64,000 bases of DNA from Fen-1254 sp963769605. GTDB taxonomy: Bacteria > Bacteroidota > Ignavibacteria > UBA10030. Of this stretch, positions 25,589 to 34,503 are shown piece by piece. The stretch is taken from assembly GCA_963769605.1 (NCBI GenBank), contig CAVYML010000009.1, forward strand, positions 496,001-560,000, written 5' to 3'. Position 1 is the first letter of the stretch, and every line of letters starts with the position of its first letter. A program made the translations under genes and the position numbers. The notes under the pieces are model-generated. The model worked only from the letters and a program-made list of their open reading frames with translations, did no database searches and was not told the DNA's origin.

Positions 25589-26455
25589 TCACTCCTCCGG
25601 CTCCCGCATTCTTTGATTCAGTTCTCGCAGCGATGTCCAGCTTTCCATGAGTTCAGGTAGGTATTCGGTAGAAGTAACAAACGTCCAGAGGTATGCAACG
25701 ATAGAGTAAATGTTACCCGTCGTAAAATCGTCAAGGTCGATAGAGATAAATAAAACCACGAGGAAAATTCCGAGAAGAAAGAATCGAACGATGCCAAAGT
25801 TAATCCCCCCGAGGCGAGCAATCTTTTTTTCGGATGATGAAAGACGGTCGTAATAATTTTCAATGCGCGCTATGTCCCGTGTTGCAAACGCTTCATATCC
25901 TTCTTCCCGTGTATCATGTAGCCCTATCTGTAACTTCGCTATTTTTCTGCTGAACGTTGTTGTTAAATAGGAAAGTGGAAAAACAGCGGTCATGCAGGCA
26001 ATTCCAATACGATAATCGAAAAAGGTAAGAGCAATGATGGCTCCGCCGATGGCGATTGCCTGTTCTATAATCTCCGGAACTCGATATTGAAAAAACGAGA
26101 TATATTCGCGCATCAGATCGGCACGTGCGGCGGTTCTGGAAACAGAGAGCCCTTTGCTCATGCTCTCGCGTGTGACATCGACCGCTATACGCGTAAATAT
26201 TTTCAAATAAATGCGCGGTTCAATGATACGGCGCAACGCACCCACACCTGAATTGATCAGGAAGACGCTGATCCATACAAACAACGGAATAATGAATTCC
26301 ATCGATAAATGGCTTAGTTCTTTATCGATAAAGGCATCGATCACGCGTCCGAAAACCGTCGGCTCTGCAATCCATGCCAGGTTTTCGATCAATACAAGCG
26401 ATGAGGCGAAAACAATGCTTCTTCGGAACTGTTTGATGAATACCATTAAACGCAC
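25589..26455 (-). CDS. ABC-exporter membrane domain without ATPase
   Basis: 288 residues forming only the six-helix type-1 ABC exporter transmembrane domain. It starts MRLMVFIKQFRRSIVFASSLVLIENLAWIAEP (TM1), keeps the intracellular coupling segments (IYLKIFTRIAVDVTRESMSKGLSVSRTAAR) and ends at the elbow after TM6 (WTSLRELNQRMREPEE). Normally a nucleotide-binding domain with Walker motifs follows; here a stop occurs. No NBD is encoded nearby. The start is GTG with AGGA upstream, or ATG three codons in. Either it uses an NBD encoded elsewhere or it is a clean truncation. Confidence 0.8.
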   Translation of the reverse strand: MRLMVFIKQFRRSIVFASSLVLIENLAWIAEPTVFGRVIDAFIDKELSHLSMEFIIPLFVWISVFLINSGVGALRRIIEPRIYLKIFTRIAVDVTRESMSKGLSVSRTAARADLMREYISFFQYRVPEIIEQAIAIGGAIIALTFFDYRIGIACMTAVFPLSYLTTTFSRKIAKLQIGLHDTREEGYEAFATRDIARIENYYDRLSSSEKKIARLGGINFGIVRFFLLGIFLVVLFISIDLDDFTTGNIYSIVAYLWTFVTSTEYLPELMESWTSLRELNQRMREPEE

Positions 26456-26677
26456 GTATGTTTCCTTTTGTCTGAAGTAGAGAGCGTTTGAAACGAATTA
26501 AATGGTAAAATATTTTCAGCGAACTCACAAGATAAATGTTGTATATATCATAAAACCAATATTTCAGCTCAAAAAAAGACGTTTTTCAAGCGTGCGGTTG
26601 CATCCCTGAGCTATTTTGTTTAATTTTTATATATATAATCACTTTTCATCGGCACATGGAGTATTCCCTGTTTCTAC

Positions 26678-27307
26678 ATGATTTTTCAATATTGCATATT
26701 CTTCTTTGACGGATATCTTGTCGGTTCGATACCAACGGCATATCTCATTGTGCTTTTTAAGTGGGAACGCGATGTCCGGAAAGCTGGAAGCGGAAAAGTC
26801 GGGGCATTTAACGCTTACAATGTTTCACAATCAAAGTCGACCGGTATCATTGTCGGCGTCTTGGATGGATTAAAAGGATTTCTTGTCGCTCTGGCAGTGG
26901 GACAAGTTTTCGGCTACGGATTCTGGCTGCAGGCAGTCGCTTTGCTGGGAACTATCATTGGGCATAATTATCCGATATGGCTGCGATTCCGCGGCGGACG
27001 CGGATTGGCTCCGGCGGCCGGCGGTTTATGCGCTATCGGTATAAGCTACACTCTTGTTTGGTCTGCGGTTTGGTATGCGGCGTTTCGAAGTTCAAAGCAA
27101 ATCATCCCTGCAAATCTTACAGCCATTATAGCGTCTCCTTTTATTTTGCTGATACTGCCGGGAAAGTGGCTGGAATTTCTTATGATCCGAAATATTTCTG
27201 CGGGCCAGTACCGTTTATTCGCTTTTCTTATCAGTGCAGTTCATTTGCTCAGTCACGGAGATGAAATCCGCTACCGTATTGTTCTACAAAAAGGACATGC
27301 ATCTTAG
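26678..27307 (+). CDS. plsY: Acyl-phosphate:glycerol-3-phosphate acyltransferase PlsY
   Basis: 209 residues, an integral membrane enzyme that makes lysophosphatidic acid from acyl-phosphate and glycerol-3-phosphate. Family motifs: YLVGSIPTAYLI, then AGSGKVGAFNAYNV (usually GSGNxGATNV, so somewhat divergent), and the catalytic GHNYPIWLRFRGGRGLA. Five or so hydrophobic segments are visible. It is the first gene of a plsY-htrA-purB run with 16-bp and 8-bp gaps. The divergence in the second motif is notable, but the phosphate-binding GG-R-G region is kept. Confidence 0.88.
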   Translation: MIFQYCIFFFDGYLVGSIPTAYLIVLFKWERDVRKAGSGKVGAFNAYNVSQSKSTGIIVGVLDGLKGFLVALAVGQVFGYGFWLQAVALLGTIIGHNYPIWLRFRGGRGLAPAAGGLCAIGISYTLVWSAVWYAAFRSSKQIIPANLTAIIASPFILLILPGKWLEFLMIRNISAGQYRLFAFLISAVHLLSHGDEIRYRIVLQKGHAS

Positions 27308-27323
27308 TTTTTGAGGAGTTGTT

Positions 27324-28538
27324 ATGAATAATCCGTATGTTCGTCTAATCGTTATTCTTGCTGTTCCGCTGCTGATTGGCCTCGGTGTTGGTTACGCATT
27401 AAGACCGAACGGTATCGAAGCGGCTCATGCACAAGAACATGATTCATCGCAGATTCTTCCGGCTTCTCCTGCACCTGCCGCACAAGAGAAACCCGCACAA
27501 GCGTCCAACGATATCGCAGTCTCGCGTCAGAACTCTATTACGCGCGCCGTTTCCAAAGTCAGTCCGACCGTTGTCGGTATTAACGTCATCGCCGTGCAGC
27601 AAATTCAATACCGCGATCCGTTTTCGCAGTACTTCGACGATCCGTTTTTCAAGCAATTTTTCGGCAACCGTACCTATAAGCAGGAAGTCAAAGGGCTCGG
27701 TTCCGGATTTATTATTTCGGCCGATGGATATATTGTGACAAACGATCACGTCGCAGGAAATGCTACCGATATTACGGTTACTCTGGTCGGCGGAAAGCAA
27801 ATGAAAGCGAAACTTATCGGCACGGATCCGACATCGGATGTCTGCTTGCTGAAAGTAGAGGGAATTAATCTACCCTTTGTCAGTATGGGAAATTCCGACG
27901 ATGTCATAATCGGCGAATGGGCGATTGCACTCGGTAATCCGTTCGGCCTTTTTGAAATTAACGATAAGCCTACCGTCACAGTTGGTGTTGTCAGTTCCAC
28001 AGGAATGAAACTTGGGCAGTTGGAAAATCGGTTTTACCGCGATATGATCGAAACAGATGCTGCGATTAACGGCGGCAACAGCGGCGGCCCGCTTGTCAAC
28101 AGCGCCGGCGATGTCATTGGCATGAATACACTCATTTATACCGGTGGACAAAGCAACACATATATCGGATACGGTTTTGCTATTCCCATCAATAAAATAA
28201 AAAAAATCGTCGCAGAGCTTAAACGGAAAGGAAAAGTTTCCCGCAACCTGACCGCTGGATTCGATTGGCAGGTTGTAGATGTGCGGATAGCGCGCTACCT
28301 TGGCTTGCCGGAACCGGAGGGAATCATCGTTAGCGATATACAGACAAACGGCCCGGCTGTAAAAGCGGGCATCCGCGTCGGTGATGTGGTGCTGGAAGCA
28401 AATGGAGAAAAAGTAAAATCCGGAGATGATATTCTTTCAATGATGATGGATATGAGCCCGGGCGATGCGATTACATTAAAAATTTACAGGGAACGAAAAT
28501 CGTTCGAAACAAAACTCGTGCTGGAAAAAATGGAATAG
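27324..28538 (+). CDS. htrA: HtrA/Deg family periplasmic serine protease
   Basis: 404 residues. An N-terminal hydrophobic segment (LIVILAVPLLIGLGVGYAL) is a signal or anchor. The trypsin-like domain has the triad His in VTNDHVAG (about 142), Asp in TSDVCLLKV (about 172) and Ser in GGNSGGPLV (about 254). There is a single C-terminal PDZ domain (about 305-395, EGIIVSDIQTNGPAVKAGI). One PDZ resembles DegS-like or short Deg proteins rather than DegP with two. It acts in envelope protein quality control. It sits between plsY and purB. Confidence 0.94.
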   Translation: MNNPYVRLIVILAVPLLIGLGVGYALRPNGIEAAHAQEHDSSQILPASPAPAAQEKPAQASNDIAVSRQNSITRAVSKVSPTVVGINVIAVQQIQYRDPFSQYFDDPFFKQFFGNRTYKQEVKGLGSGFIISADGYIVTNDHVAGNATDITVTLVGGKQMKAKLIGTDPTSDVCLLKVEGINLPFVSMGNSDDVIIGEWAIALGNPFGLFEINDKPTVTVGVVSSTGMKLGQLENRFYRDMIETDAAINGGNSGGPLVNSAGDVIGMNTLIYTGGQSNTYIGYGFAIPINKIKKIVAELKRKGKVSRNLTAGFDWQVVDVRIARYLGLPEPEGIIVSDIQTNGPAVKAGIRVGDVVLEANGEKVKSGDDILSMMMDMSPGDAITLKIYRERKSFETKLVLEKME

Positions 28539-28546
28539 GAAAAAGA

Positions 28547-29839
28547 ATGATCGATCGATATACCCGCCCCACAATGGGGAAGATTTGGGAAGATGAAAAC
28601 AAATTTCACATCTGGCTTGAGATAGAACTGCTTGCATGTGAGGCTCAGGCCGAACTCGGACTTATACCAAAAGAGACAGTACAGCATATCAGGGAAAAGT
28701 CGAATTTCAGCATTCAACGAATTCTTGAAATTGAAAACGAGGTCAAACATGATGTAATTGCCTTTTTGACCTGCGTGGGAGAATATGTAGGTCCGGAATC
28801 CCGTTTTATTCATCTCGGCATGACCTCTTCCGACGTGCTCGATACGGCGCTTTCCGTACAGATGAAGCAGTCTGCGGACCTTCTGCTGGAAGGATTGGAA
28901 AAGCTGAAAGAAGCGCTCGGCCGCCGTGCAAAGGAATTTAAAAACACGATAATGATCGGGCGTACGCACGGCATACACGCTGAACCGATCACATTCGGCT
29001 TAAAACTTGCGCTCTGGTATGCAGAGATCGGGCGCAATATCGAACGTTTAAAAGCAGCAAAGACAACGATCGCAACGGGAAAAATATCGGGTGCGGTCGG
29101 GACATTTCAGCATCTCGATCCGTTTGTCGAAAGATATGTCTGTGAAAAACTCGGCCTTCAGCCGGCTCCGATTTCCACACAGATCCTGCAGCGGGACCGC
29201 CATGCCGAGTTTATGAATACACTCGCCCTCTGCGGCTGTTCGCTGGAAAAATTTGCAGTCGAAATCCGGCATCTTCAAAAAACCGAAGTCCTGGAAGCAG
29301 AGGAATATTTTTCCAAAGGACAAAAAGGTTCATCCGCTATGCCGCACAAACGCAATCCAATCGTCTGCGAACGCATATCGGGACTTTCCCGTGTCCTCCG
29401 GTCCAACGCACTGGCCGGCATGGAAAACGTCGCACTCTGGCATGAACGCGATATTTCGCATTCATCCGTGGAACGTATCGTTGTGCCGGATAGCTGCATC
29501 CTTCTGGATTTTATTCTGGCCGATATGATAAAAATCATAGACAACCTGCTGGTTTATCCGGAAAATATGCAGCGCAATCTTAATGCAACACACGGGCTCA
29601 TTTTTTCGCAGGAGGTTCTGCTTGCATTGACTAAAAAAGGAATGAAACGGGAAGATGCATACCGCATCGTTCAGGAACAGGCCATGAAAGTATGGCGCGA
29701 AGGAAAAGAATTTAAGGATTTGCTGCTGGCAAACAGCGACATCAACAAACATCTTTCGGAAAAGGAATTAGATGAATTGTTCGATGCCGGGCGCAGCTTG
29801 AAGCATCTGGATGAAATGTTTGAGAGAGTGGGACTATAA
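28547..29839 (+). CDS. purB: Adenylosuccinate lyase PurB
   Basis: 430 residues. It cleaves SAICAR and adenylosuccinate in purine synthesis. It has the fumarase/aspartase superfamily signature GSSAMPHKRNP (about 262) with the catalytic Ser loop, the N-terminal MIDRYTRPTMGKIWEDENKF start, the LGMTSSDVLDTA block and GRTHGIHAEP with the catalytic His. It begins 8 bp after htrA, so it is presumably cotranscribed although unrelated in function. Length is normal. Confidence 0.97.
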   Translation: MIDRYTRPTMGKIWEDENKFHIWLEIELLACEAQAELGLIPKETVQHIREKSNFSIQRILEIENEVKHDVIAFLTCVGEYVGPESRFIHLGMTSSDVLDTALSVQMKQSADLLLEGLEKLKEALGRRAKEFKNTIMIGRTHGIHAEPITFGLKLALWYAEIGRNIERLKAAKTTIATGKISGAVGTFQHLDPFVERYVCEKLGLQPAPISTQILQRDRHAEFMNTLALCGCSLEKFAVEIRHLQKTEVLEAEEYFSKGQKGSSAMPHKRNPIVCERISGLSRVLRSNALAGMENVALWHERDISHSSVERIVVPDSCILLDFILADMIKIIDNLLVYPENMQRNLNATHGLIFSQEVLLALTKKGMKREDAYRIVQEQAMKVWREGKEFKDLLLANSDINKHLSEKELDELFDAGRSLKHLDEMFERVGL

Positions 29840-30025
29840 ATGGTTAATGGTGAATGGTAAATAATGGATAGGACAGTGGTCGGTAAACCGCGAACTGAAA
29901 ACTGTAAATTGAAAAACTTAGCAGCCGGCAAACCAAATAACTAAATAACATCGAACTGAAGGACCACAATACATCAGTATCGTGAATATTGAACCAAGCA
30001 CTACGCACTAAGAACTACGAACCGA
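29838..30025. repeat. Short-period intergenic repeats
   Basis: Successive blocks: GGTTAATGGTGAATGGTAAA at the start, GAACTGAAAACTGTAAATTG, AACCAAATAACTAAATAAC, then AAGCACTACGCACTAAGAAC. It fills the whole gap between purB and nadE and must contain or abut the nadE promoter. Confidence 0.65.
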
Positions 30026-30026
30026 C

Positions 30027-30875
30027 ATGATGGAAACACTGAGAAGAACAAATAGAGCAGACTTAAAGCTGAACGCAGATTTAGTGCATGAACTCTTGGT
30101 ACGGTTTATACATGACGAAACGACAAATGCCGGATTTTTAAAAGCCGTTATTGGAGTCTCCGGCGGCGTAGATTCCGCCGTTTCTGCGGTTCTTGCTGCC
30201 GAAGCGCTGGGAAAAGAAAATGTCCTCGGCGTCATGATGCCGTACACAACAAGCAGTTTGCAGAGCGTCGAAGATGCGCGTCTTCTCATGGAAAACCTCG
30301 GCATTCGTTCGGAACTTGTCGGCATCGACAAGATGGTGGATGGATATTGTGCGGAACAGAAAATAACCGATCCTCTCCGGCGCGGAAACGTCATGGCGCG
30401 GGCGCGCATGATTGTATTGTACGATATATCTGCACGCGAACGCGCGCTGGTAATAGGAACGAGCAATAAGACGGAAATTCTGGTCGGATACGGCACACAG
30501 CACGGCGATCTTGCCTCGGCAATCAATCCGATCGGAGATCTCTACAAATCGCAAATTTGGCAGCTTGCCGAAACACTTGGCGTTCCGAAATCAATCATTG
30601 ACAAAGCTCCTTCGGCTGATCTCTGGGAAGGACAAACCGACGAAAAAGAAATGGGCGTTACGTATGCAGATCTCGATGCACTGCTGTACGAAATGATCGA
30701 CGAACGCCGTTCCGATGCCGAGCTCGTCAAAGATGGGTTTAAGGAAGATTTAATAAAAAGAATTCGGAAAACAATCCAGCGCAACCAATTCAAGCGTCGC
30801 CCTCCTGTCATTGCTAAAATATCCTACCGCACGGTCAATGTAGATTTCCGTTACGTGCGGGACTGGGGCATTTAA
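30027..30875 (+). CDS. nadE: NH3-dependent NAD+ synthetase NadE
   Basis: 282 residues. It amidates nicotinate adenine dinucleotide to NAD+, the last step of the pathway begun by nadCAB in this window. PP-loop motif GVSGGVDSAVSAVLAAEAL (about 48-66), TSNKTEILVGYGTQHGD (about 150) and the NPIGDLYKSQ block are intact. There is no N-terminal nitrilase or glutaminase domain, so ammonia is the nitrogen source. Two tandem ATGs can start it. It is cotranscribed with rsmI (9-bp gap). Confidence 0.96.
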   Translation: MMETLRRTNRADLKLNADLVHELLVRFIHDETTNAGFLKAVIGVSGGVDSAVSAVLAAEALGKENVLGVMMPYTTSSLQSVEDARLLMENLGIRSELVGIDKMVDGYCAEQKITDPLRRGNVMARARMIVLYDISARERALVIGTSNKTEILVGYGTQHGDLASAINPIGDLYKSQIWQLAETLGVPKSIIDKAPSADLWEGQTDEKEMGVTYADLDALLYEMIDERRSDAELVKDGFKEDLIKRIRKTIQRNQFKRRPPVIAKISYRTVNVDFRYVRDWGI

Positions 30876-30884
30876 GGCAGCCCC

Positions 30885-31601
30885 ATGTCCGAAACCATTC
30901 AACCCGGCACGCTCTATCTTGTCGCTACACCGATCGGTAACCTGGAAGATATATCCTACCGTGCAGTGAAAATACTTTCCTCGGTCGACCTGATTGCGGC
31001 GGAAGACACACGCACGACTAAAATATTGCTCGATCATTATTCTCTGCACAAGCCGATGATCAGCTACTTTAGCTACAACGAAAAAATCCGCGCTCCGCAG
31101 CTTATCGAAAAGCTGAAAGCGGGACAATCCATTGCGCTCGTTTCCGATGCGGGAACTCCAGGAATTTCCGATCCGGCTTTTCATATCGTTCAGCAGGCAA
31201 TCGCGGTCGGCATTTCTATCATTCCGATCCCGGGCCCGAGCGCGTTCCTTTCCGCTTTAATTGTCAGCGGCCTGCCGGTCGATCGCTTCGTCTTCGAGGG
31301 ATTTCTACCGCTGAAAAAAGGCCGGAAAACCAAATTCGAATCGTTGAAATCCGAACCCCGCACTATTGTTCTCTATGAATCGCCCCATCGCATCGTACGC
31401 ACATTGGAAGACATTCAGACATATTTCGGAAAGAGACGGGTCGTTGTTGCGCGCGAATTGACTAAAAAATTCGAAGAAATTACACGCGGCCCCATCGAAT
31501 CCGTGCTGACGGATATATCCGGCAGACAGCCTCGGGGTGAATATGTTGTGATTGTTGAAGGCGCCTCTAATGATGCCCCGGTTTCTCATTCCGAATCGTG
31601 A
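30885..31601 (+). CDS. rsmI: 16S rRNA C1402 2'-O-methyltransferase RsmI
   Basis: 238 residues. It methylates the ribose of C1402 in 16S rRNA with SAM. Tetrapyrrole-methylase fold motifs: TLYLVATPIGNLEDISYRA at the N-terminus, AAEDTRTTKILL, ALVSDAGTPGISDPAF and PIPGPSAFLSALIVSGL. The final RELTKKFEEITRGPIESV region is typical. It lacks the extra C-terminal helical domain of longer homologues, giving a slightly short protein. Confidence 0.96.
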   Translation: MSETIQPGTLYLVATPIGNLEDISYRAVKILSSVDLIAAEDTRTTKILLDHYSLHKPMISYFSYNEKIRAPQLIEKLKAGQSIALVSDAGTPGISDPAFHIVQQAIAVGISIIPIPGPSAFLSALIVSGLPVDRFVFEGFLPLKKGRKTKFESLKSEPRTIVLYESPHRIVRTLEDIQTYFGKRRVVVARELTKKFEEITRGPIESVLTDISGRQPRGEYVVIVEGASNDAPVSHSES

Positions 31602-31741
31602 CTTACTGCTTCTTATTAAACCATTTTAAAAAAATTTTGTCAAAACTTTAATGCTGACAATAAGCAAAGAAAAACAATATCGTTTATTCAAAGGAAATAG
31701 TTATCAATCACAAGATCGTTTTCGCCGTAAGTGCGATAGTC

Positions 31742-32665
31742 GTGTTTTCCCTCTGCATCACGGGATGCAATAAATTAGCGCCGACAGAACCGAATCCCCA
31801 GAGCGGTTCTCTCTCTCAGATCGACAAGCAAACGCTGGACAATATTATTTCACAAGACGCTCTTTTCACCAGCGATGCAGCAACACTGGATGATGGAAGT
31901 GCAACGCGTTCGTTGTTGATTTCCAACAGCATCAATGGATTGCTGCCGAATTCTGCTTCCGATGATACGGTTTTTACCCCGCTTGCATGGGGAAGAACTT
32001 TTTCAGGCTGGACGAGTAATAAAGCATACGATCAGGTCAATGATTCGATCGTCATTGCAACAATAACTAATACGCTTACCGGAAAGTTGTGGATTTATTC
32101 GACTATCGGCATTAAACAAAAGCCGATTACAATGATTACAATACGGAATGTGAAATTTTTCAAAGAACCTTTCAAGGATAGTACCAGATGGGTCGAGAAA
32201 TTTGTCTCTGTCATGCAAGGTAATACGACATCTGGAATCGATACGATTGCCATTACGGATTTGACATTCTTCGCGGGGAACGAAATGATCGACGTCACGA
32301 GTCCTCCGGACGAATATTACCTGCAGACGGGAATTCCGAGACGGCACGGGCTTCCCGATATGGTCCGGGATGCATCAAGAAAATTTACTATTCAAGCAAC
32401 CGTTCTTAGCAGCACGCCGGACAGCGATGTTGTTGTTCTTTATCATCCGAATAATGCAGTCGTGAGAATTCGCGAACGAATGGCGCATGTAAGTGTAACC
32501 TCGAATGGGAATGAAACATATACGCATGTTTATAAACGGAGCTGGCTTGGCGACATTCAGGGAAGACATACGATTACAGTAAGTGCATTGTCAAAAAGGT
32601 CGCTTTATGATACCACTGCAGCGGTCACATCGCAGGAATGGGGCATTCCGTATATCGTTCAATAA
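31742..32665 (+). CDS. Hypothetical lipoprotein, start uncertain
   Basis: 307 residues from GTG 31742, opening FSLCITGCNKLAPTEP with a lipobox (CITGC). The canonical start leaves almost no signal peptide. The same frame upstream reads NHKIVFAVSAIVV directly before it, with AAGGAA at 31691-31696, which would give a proper signal peptide but only via a rare codon (ATC near 31703) or a base error. The mature part is beta-rich with a TIAITDLTFF/EMIDVTSPPDEYYLQTG region, no recognised domain. Surface-anchored protein of unknown role. A strong terminator follows 24 bp after the stop. Confidence 0.7.
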   Translation: MFSLCITGCNKLAPTEPNPQSGSLSQIDKQTLDNIISQDALFTSDAATLDDGSATRSLLISNSINGLLPNSASDDTVFTPLAWGRTFSGWTSNKAYDQVNDSIVIATITNTLTGKLWIYSTIGIKQKPITMITIRNVKFFKEPFKDSTRWVEKFVSVMQGNTTSGIDTIAITDLTFFAGNEMIDVTSPPDEYYLQTGIPRRHGLPDMVRDASRKFTIQATVLSSTPDSDVVVLYHPNNAVVRIRERMAHVSVTSNGNETYTHVYKRSWLGDIQGRHTITVSALSKRSLYDTTAAVTSQEWGIPYIVQ

Positions 32666-32688
32666 TCACATAATTTGACGGCGGTTTT

Positions 32689-32727
32689 AAAAAGCCCCTC
32701 GCGATAATTCATGCGAGGGGCTTTTTT
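32689..32727 (+). terminator. Rho-independent terminator
   Basis: AAAAAGCCCCTCGC pairs with GCGAGGGGCTTTTTT around a 10-base loop. The symmetrical A and T runs make it work in both directions. It follows the lipoprotein gene directly. Confidence 0.92.
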
Positions 32728-32954
32728 CAATACAGTCATGCAGGCGGGCCTGCCTGCGTCATGAAGTCAGCAGTCAGGAATGCCTATCCTACCGGTAAAT
32801 AAACTTTTTGGACAGCTTCAAAAAAGGGGGATTGATAATTGAGAAAAATTCAATTATGTAACTTATGCTGAGCAATTACGTTTTTTTTATTTTAATAATA
32901 GCTGGCTGGAGAGTAACGCATCTTCTACAAAAATGCAATACCCTAAACATACCA

Positions 32955-33060
32955 TTTGATGCGGCAGTCCCGAATTCTCCGCTTTATCGTCTAGCCGGCG
33001 TCGACCTTACTTCTCTAAATGAACTCGACGCCATCATCGTTCATATAATCCCCACCTTAA
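32955..33060 (+). pseudogene. IS110-type transposase C-terminal fragment
   Basis: A short stretch reads PLYRLAGVDLTSLNELDAII, which matches the LYRITGVDLT-type block found in the C-terminal half of IS110-family transposases. It then runs into an unrelated CCACCTT hairpin (33082-33098). No start or full domain remains. It is an isolated fragment on the same strand as the larger IS110 remnant at 34733, but the two need not be one copy. The rest of 32728-33175 shows no gene. Confidence 0.45.
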
Positions 33061-33175
33061 TCCCCACCTTGGAAGGTCTACCCACCTTCGCAAGGTGGTA
33101 ACAGGCGGGGACGCTTTGCCCTGCTCTACCTTTTGGCGGGTTCTTTTTAAAATGGTCAGGCAACAAGCACTTGAG

Positions 33176-33583
33176 TCATAGATTATAATTCAATTCAATT
33201 TGAGCGCCATCCTGAGTAGCACTATATCGACCGGTGCCTTCTATACCTTTTAGTTCTCCCATGCCTGAACCAGTAATTATTTGAAGAGTTGAATTTGCCG
33301 CACCATTCTCAAATGTCCCGTGGTCTTCAATGACAAAACTTCCTTCTTTATCATGTACATTGCCGATAAATCTGATTAATCCAATATAGATAGCATAAGA
33401 TTTATGCTGGTCATTCGCATCGAAATATTTATAAAACATTAAATATTCTACAAGCGCTTTACCATTGATCTGTCCACTCATCAAATATTCAACCGATGCT
33501 TTCGTCATTTTCATTTCAGAAGAGATTTGTTCGTACGGATTCTCCTCCCACTTTTTTACTGCATATGTTCCTTTTGCTTTCAT
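33176..33583 (-). CDS. DUF3224 domain protein
   Basis: 135 residues, the full length of a DUF3224 (allene oxide cyclase-barrel-like) protein: MKAKGTYAVKKWEENPYEQ at the N-terminus, KASVEYLMSGQINGKALVEYLMFYKYFD, then YIGLIRFIGNV, GSFVIEDHGTFENGAA and GSGMGELKGIEGTG. No catalytic role is established for the family. AAGGAG lies eight bases before the ATG. It is 42 bp downstream of the VOC gene in the same direction; both have the look of mobile cassette genes. Confidence 0.92.
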   Translation of the reverse strand: MKAKGTYAVKKWEENPYEQISSEMKMTKASVEYLMSGQINGKALVEYLMFYKYFDANDQHKSYAIYIGLIRFIGNVHDKEGSFVIEDHGTFENGAANSTLQIITGSGMGELKGIEGTGRYSATQDGAQIELNYNL

Positions 33584-33625
33584 TTAGATTTCTCCTTGTT
33601 TATTCTTGCTCCCTCACGAGCCTGC

Positions 33626-34012
33626 TCATTGACCTTGAGGCGGCTGCCATAGTTCAACCTTGTTTCCATCTGGATCGATGACCCAGGCAAACTTCCCGTA
33701 CTCGGATTCGTCGATCTTCTCGAGCACATTGCAGCCTTCTTCCTTCAAGACTTTGACCAGGGCGTGGAGGTCTTCCACTCGGTAGTTGACCATGAAGGGA
33801 GCAGAGCTCGGAGCAAAGTGATCACTTTCTTGCGGATCGATGAGCCAGGCAGTTGTGCCTGCAACCGGCTTGCCCTCGGCGTCGGTCCAATCGAAGGCAG
33901 CTCCGCCCCAGACTTGGACATCGATTCCCAGGTGCCTCTTGTACCAAGCCTGCAGTGATGGAGCGTCTTTGGCCTTGAAGAAGATGCCGCCGATACCAGT
34001 GACTCGTTTCAT
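33626..34012 (-). CDS. VOC (glyoxalase/bleomycin resistance) family protein
   Basis: 128 residues, one vicinal-oxygen-chelate fold made of two beta-alpha-beta3 modules: GIGGIFFKAKDAPSLQAWYKRHLG, then PFMVNYRVEDLHALVKVLKEEG and WVIDPDGNKVELWQPP with the C-terminal metal-ligand Glu. The substrate cannot be read. AAGGAG lies before the start. It is directly downstream of a group II intron remnant and an attC-like repeat. Composition appears more GC-rich than the neighbouring DUF3224 gene, suggesting separate acquisition. Confidence 0.92.
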   Translation of the reverse strand: MKRVTGIGGIFFKAKDAPSLQAWYKRHLGIDVQVWGGAAFDWTDAEGKPVAGTTAWLIDPQESDHFAPSSAPFMVNYRVEDLHALVKVLKEEGCNVLEKIDESEYGKFAWVIDPDGNKVELWQPPQGQ

Positions 34013-34047
34013 GTTTATTACTCCTTATATATATGTTATTGAATGCA

Positions 34048-34503
34048 ATTACAGTAGGGACGCCGATTGCTCGATACCCCTGCACGGATCCCGGCGTGCG
34101 GTTTTTCCGCACCGGGCTCTTCATCAACACTCGATTCCGGACAAAAGTTCGCTGTTCCATGCAGTGAGGCTCGCATTGGCATCCGGTTCTTCATGCTCGG
34201 CCAATGTTTCCATTGCAGACTGTGTATTGTTGTGAGTCCCTTCCCCGTGTTCCCTTATACTGGAACGTGTGAACGGCTTTCCCGTTCTCTGAGTACTATG
34301 AACTCATCTGACTCCCGGTGGTCATCAGCGCACTACTTGATTTTTCGCGTCGGCTTACCTTGCTGCCTTCGGTTCAGGCTTCGGCCTACTTCCGTTTCTT
34401 GGTTTCCCCTTTCGTGGCTCATTATCCGTATGCCATCCGTCGGCCAAGGAATTCACAGGGTATCCCAAGTTCTCTGACATTTCTCTCCACACATACCACA
34501 GAT
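34048..34503 (-). mobile_element. ORF-less group II intron remnant
   Basis: On the minus strand the 3' end has a domain-V-like hairpin (revcomp of 34087-34119: GAGCCCGGTGCGG / CCGCACGCCGGGATC with an A-rich loop). A domain-VI-like hairpin follows (revcomp of about 34052-34080, GGGGTATCGAGCAATCGGCG) with a possible bulged A, ending near CCCTACTG. Upstream are intron-like purine-rich blocks (CACCGGGAGTCAGATGAGTT, CATAGTACTCAGAGAACGGG). No reverse-transcriptase frame remains. Ends are approximate; the 5' end may lie near GTGGTATGTGTGG at about 34503. Confidence 0.55.
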
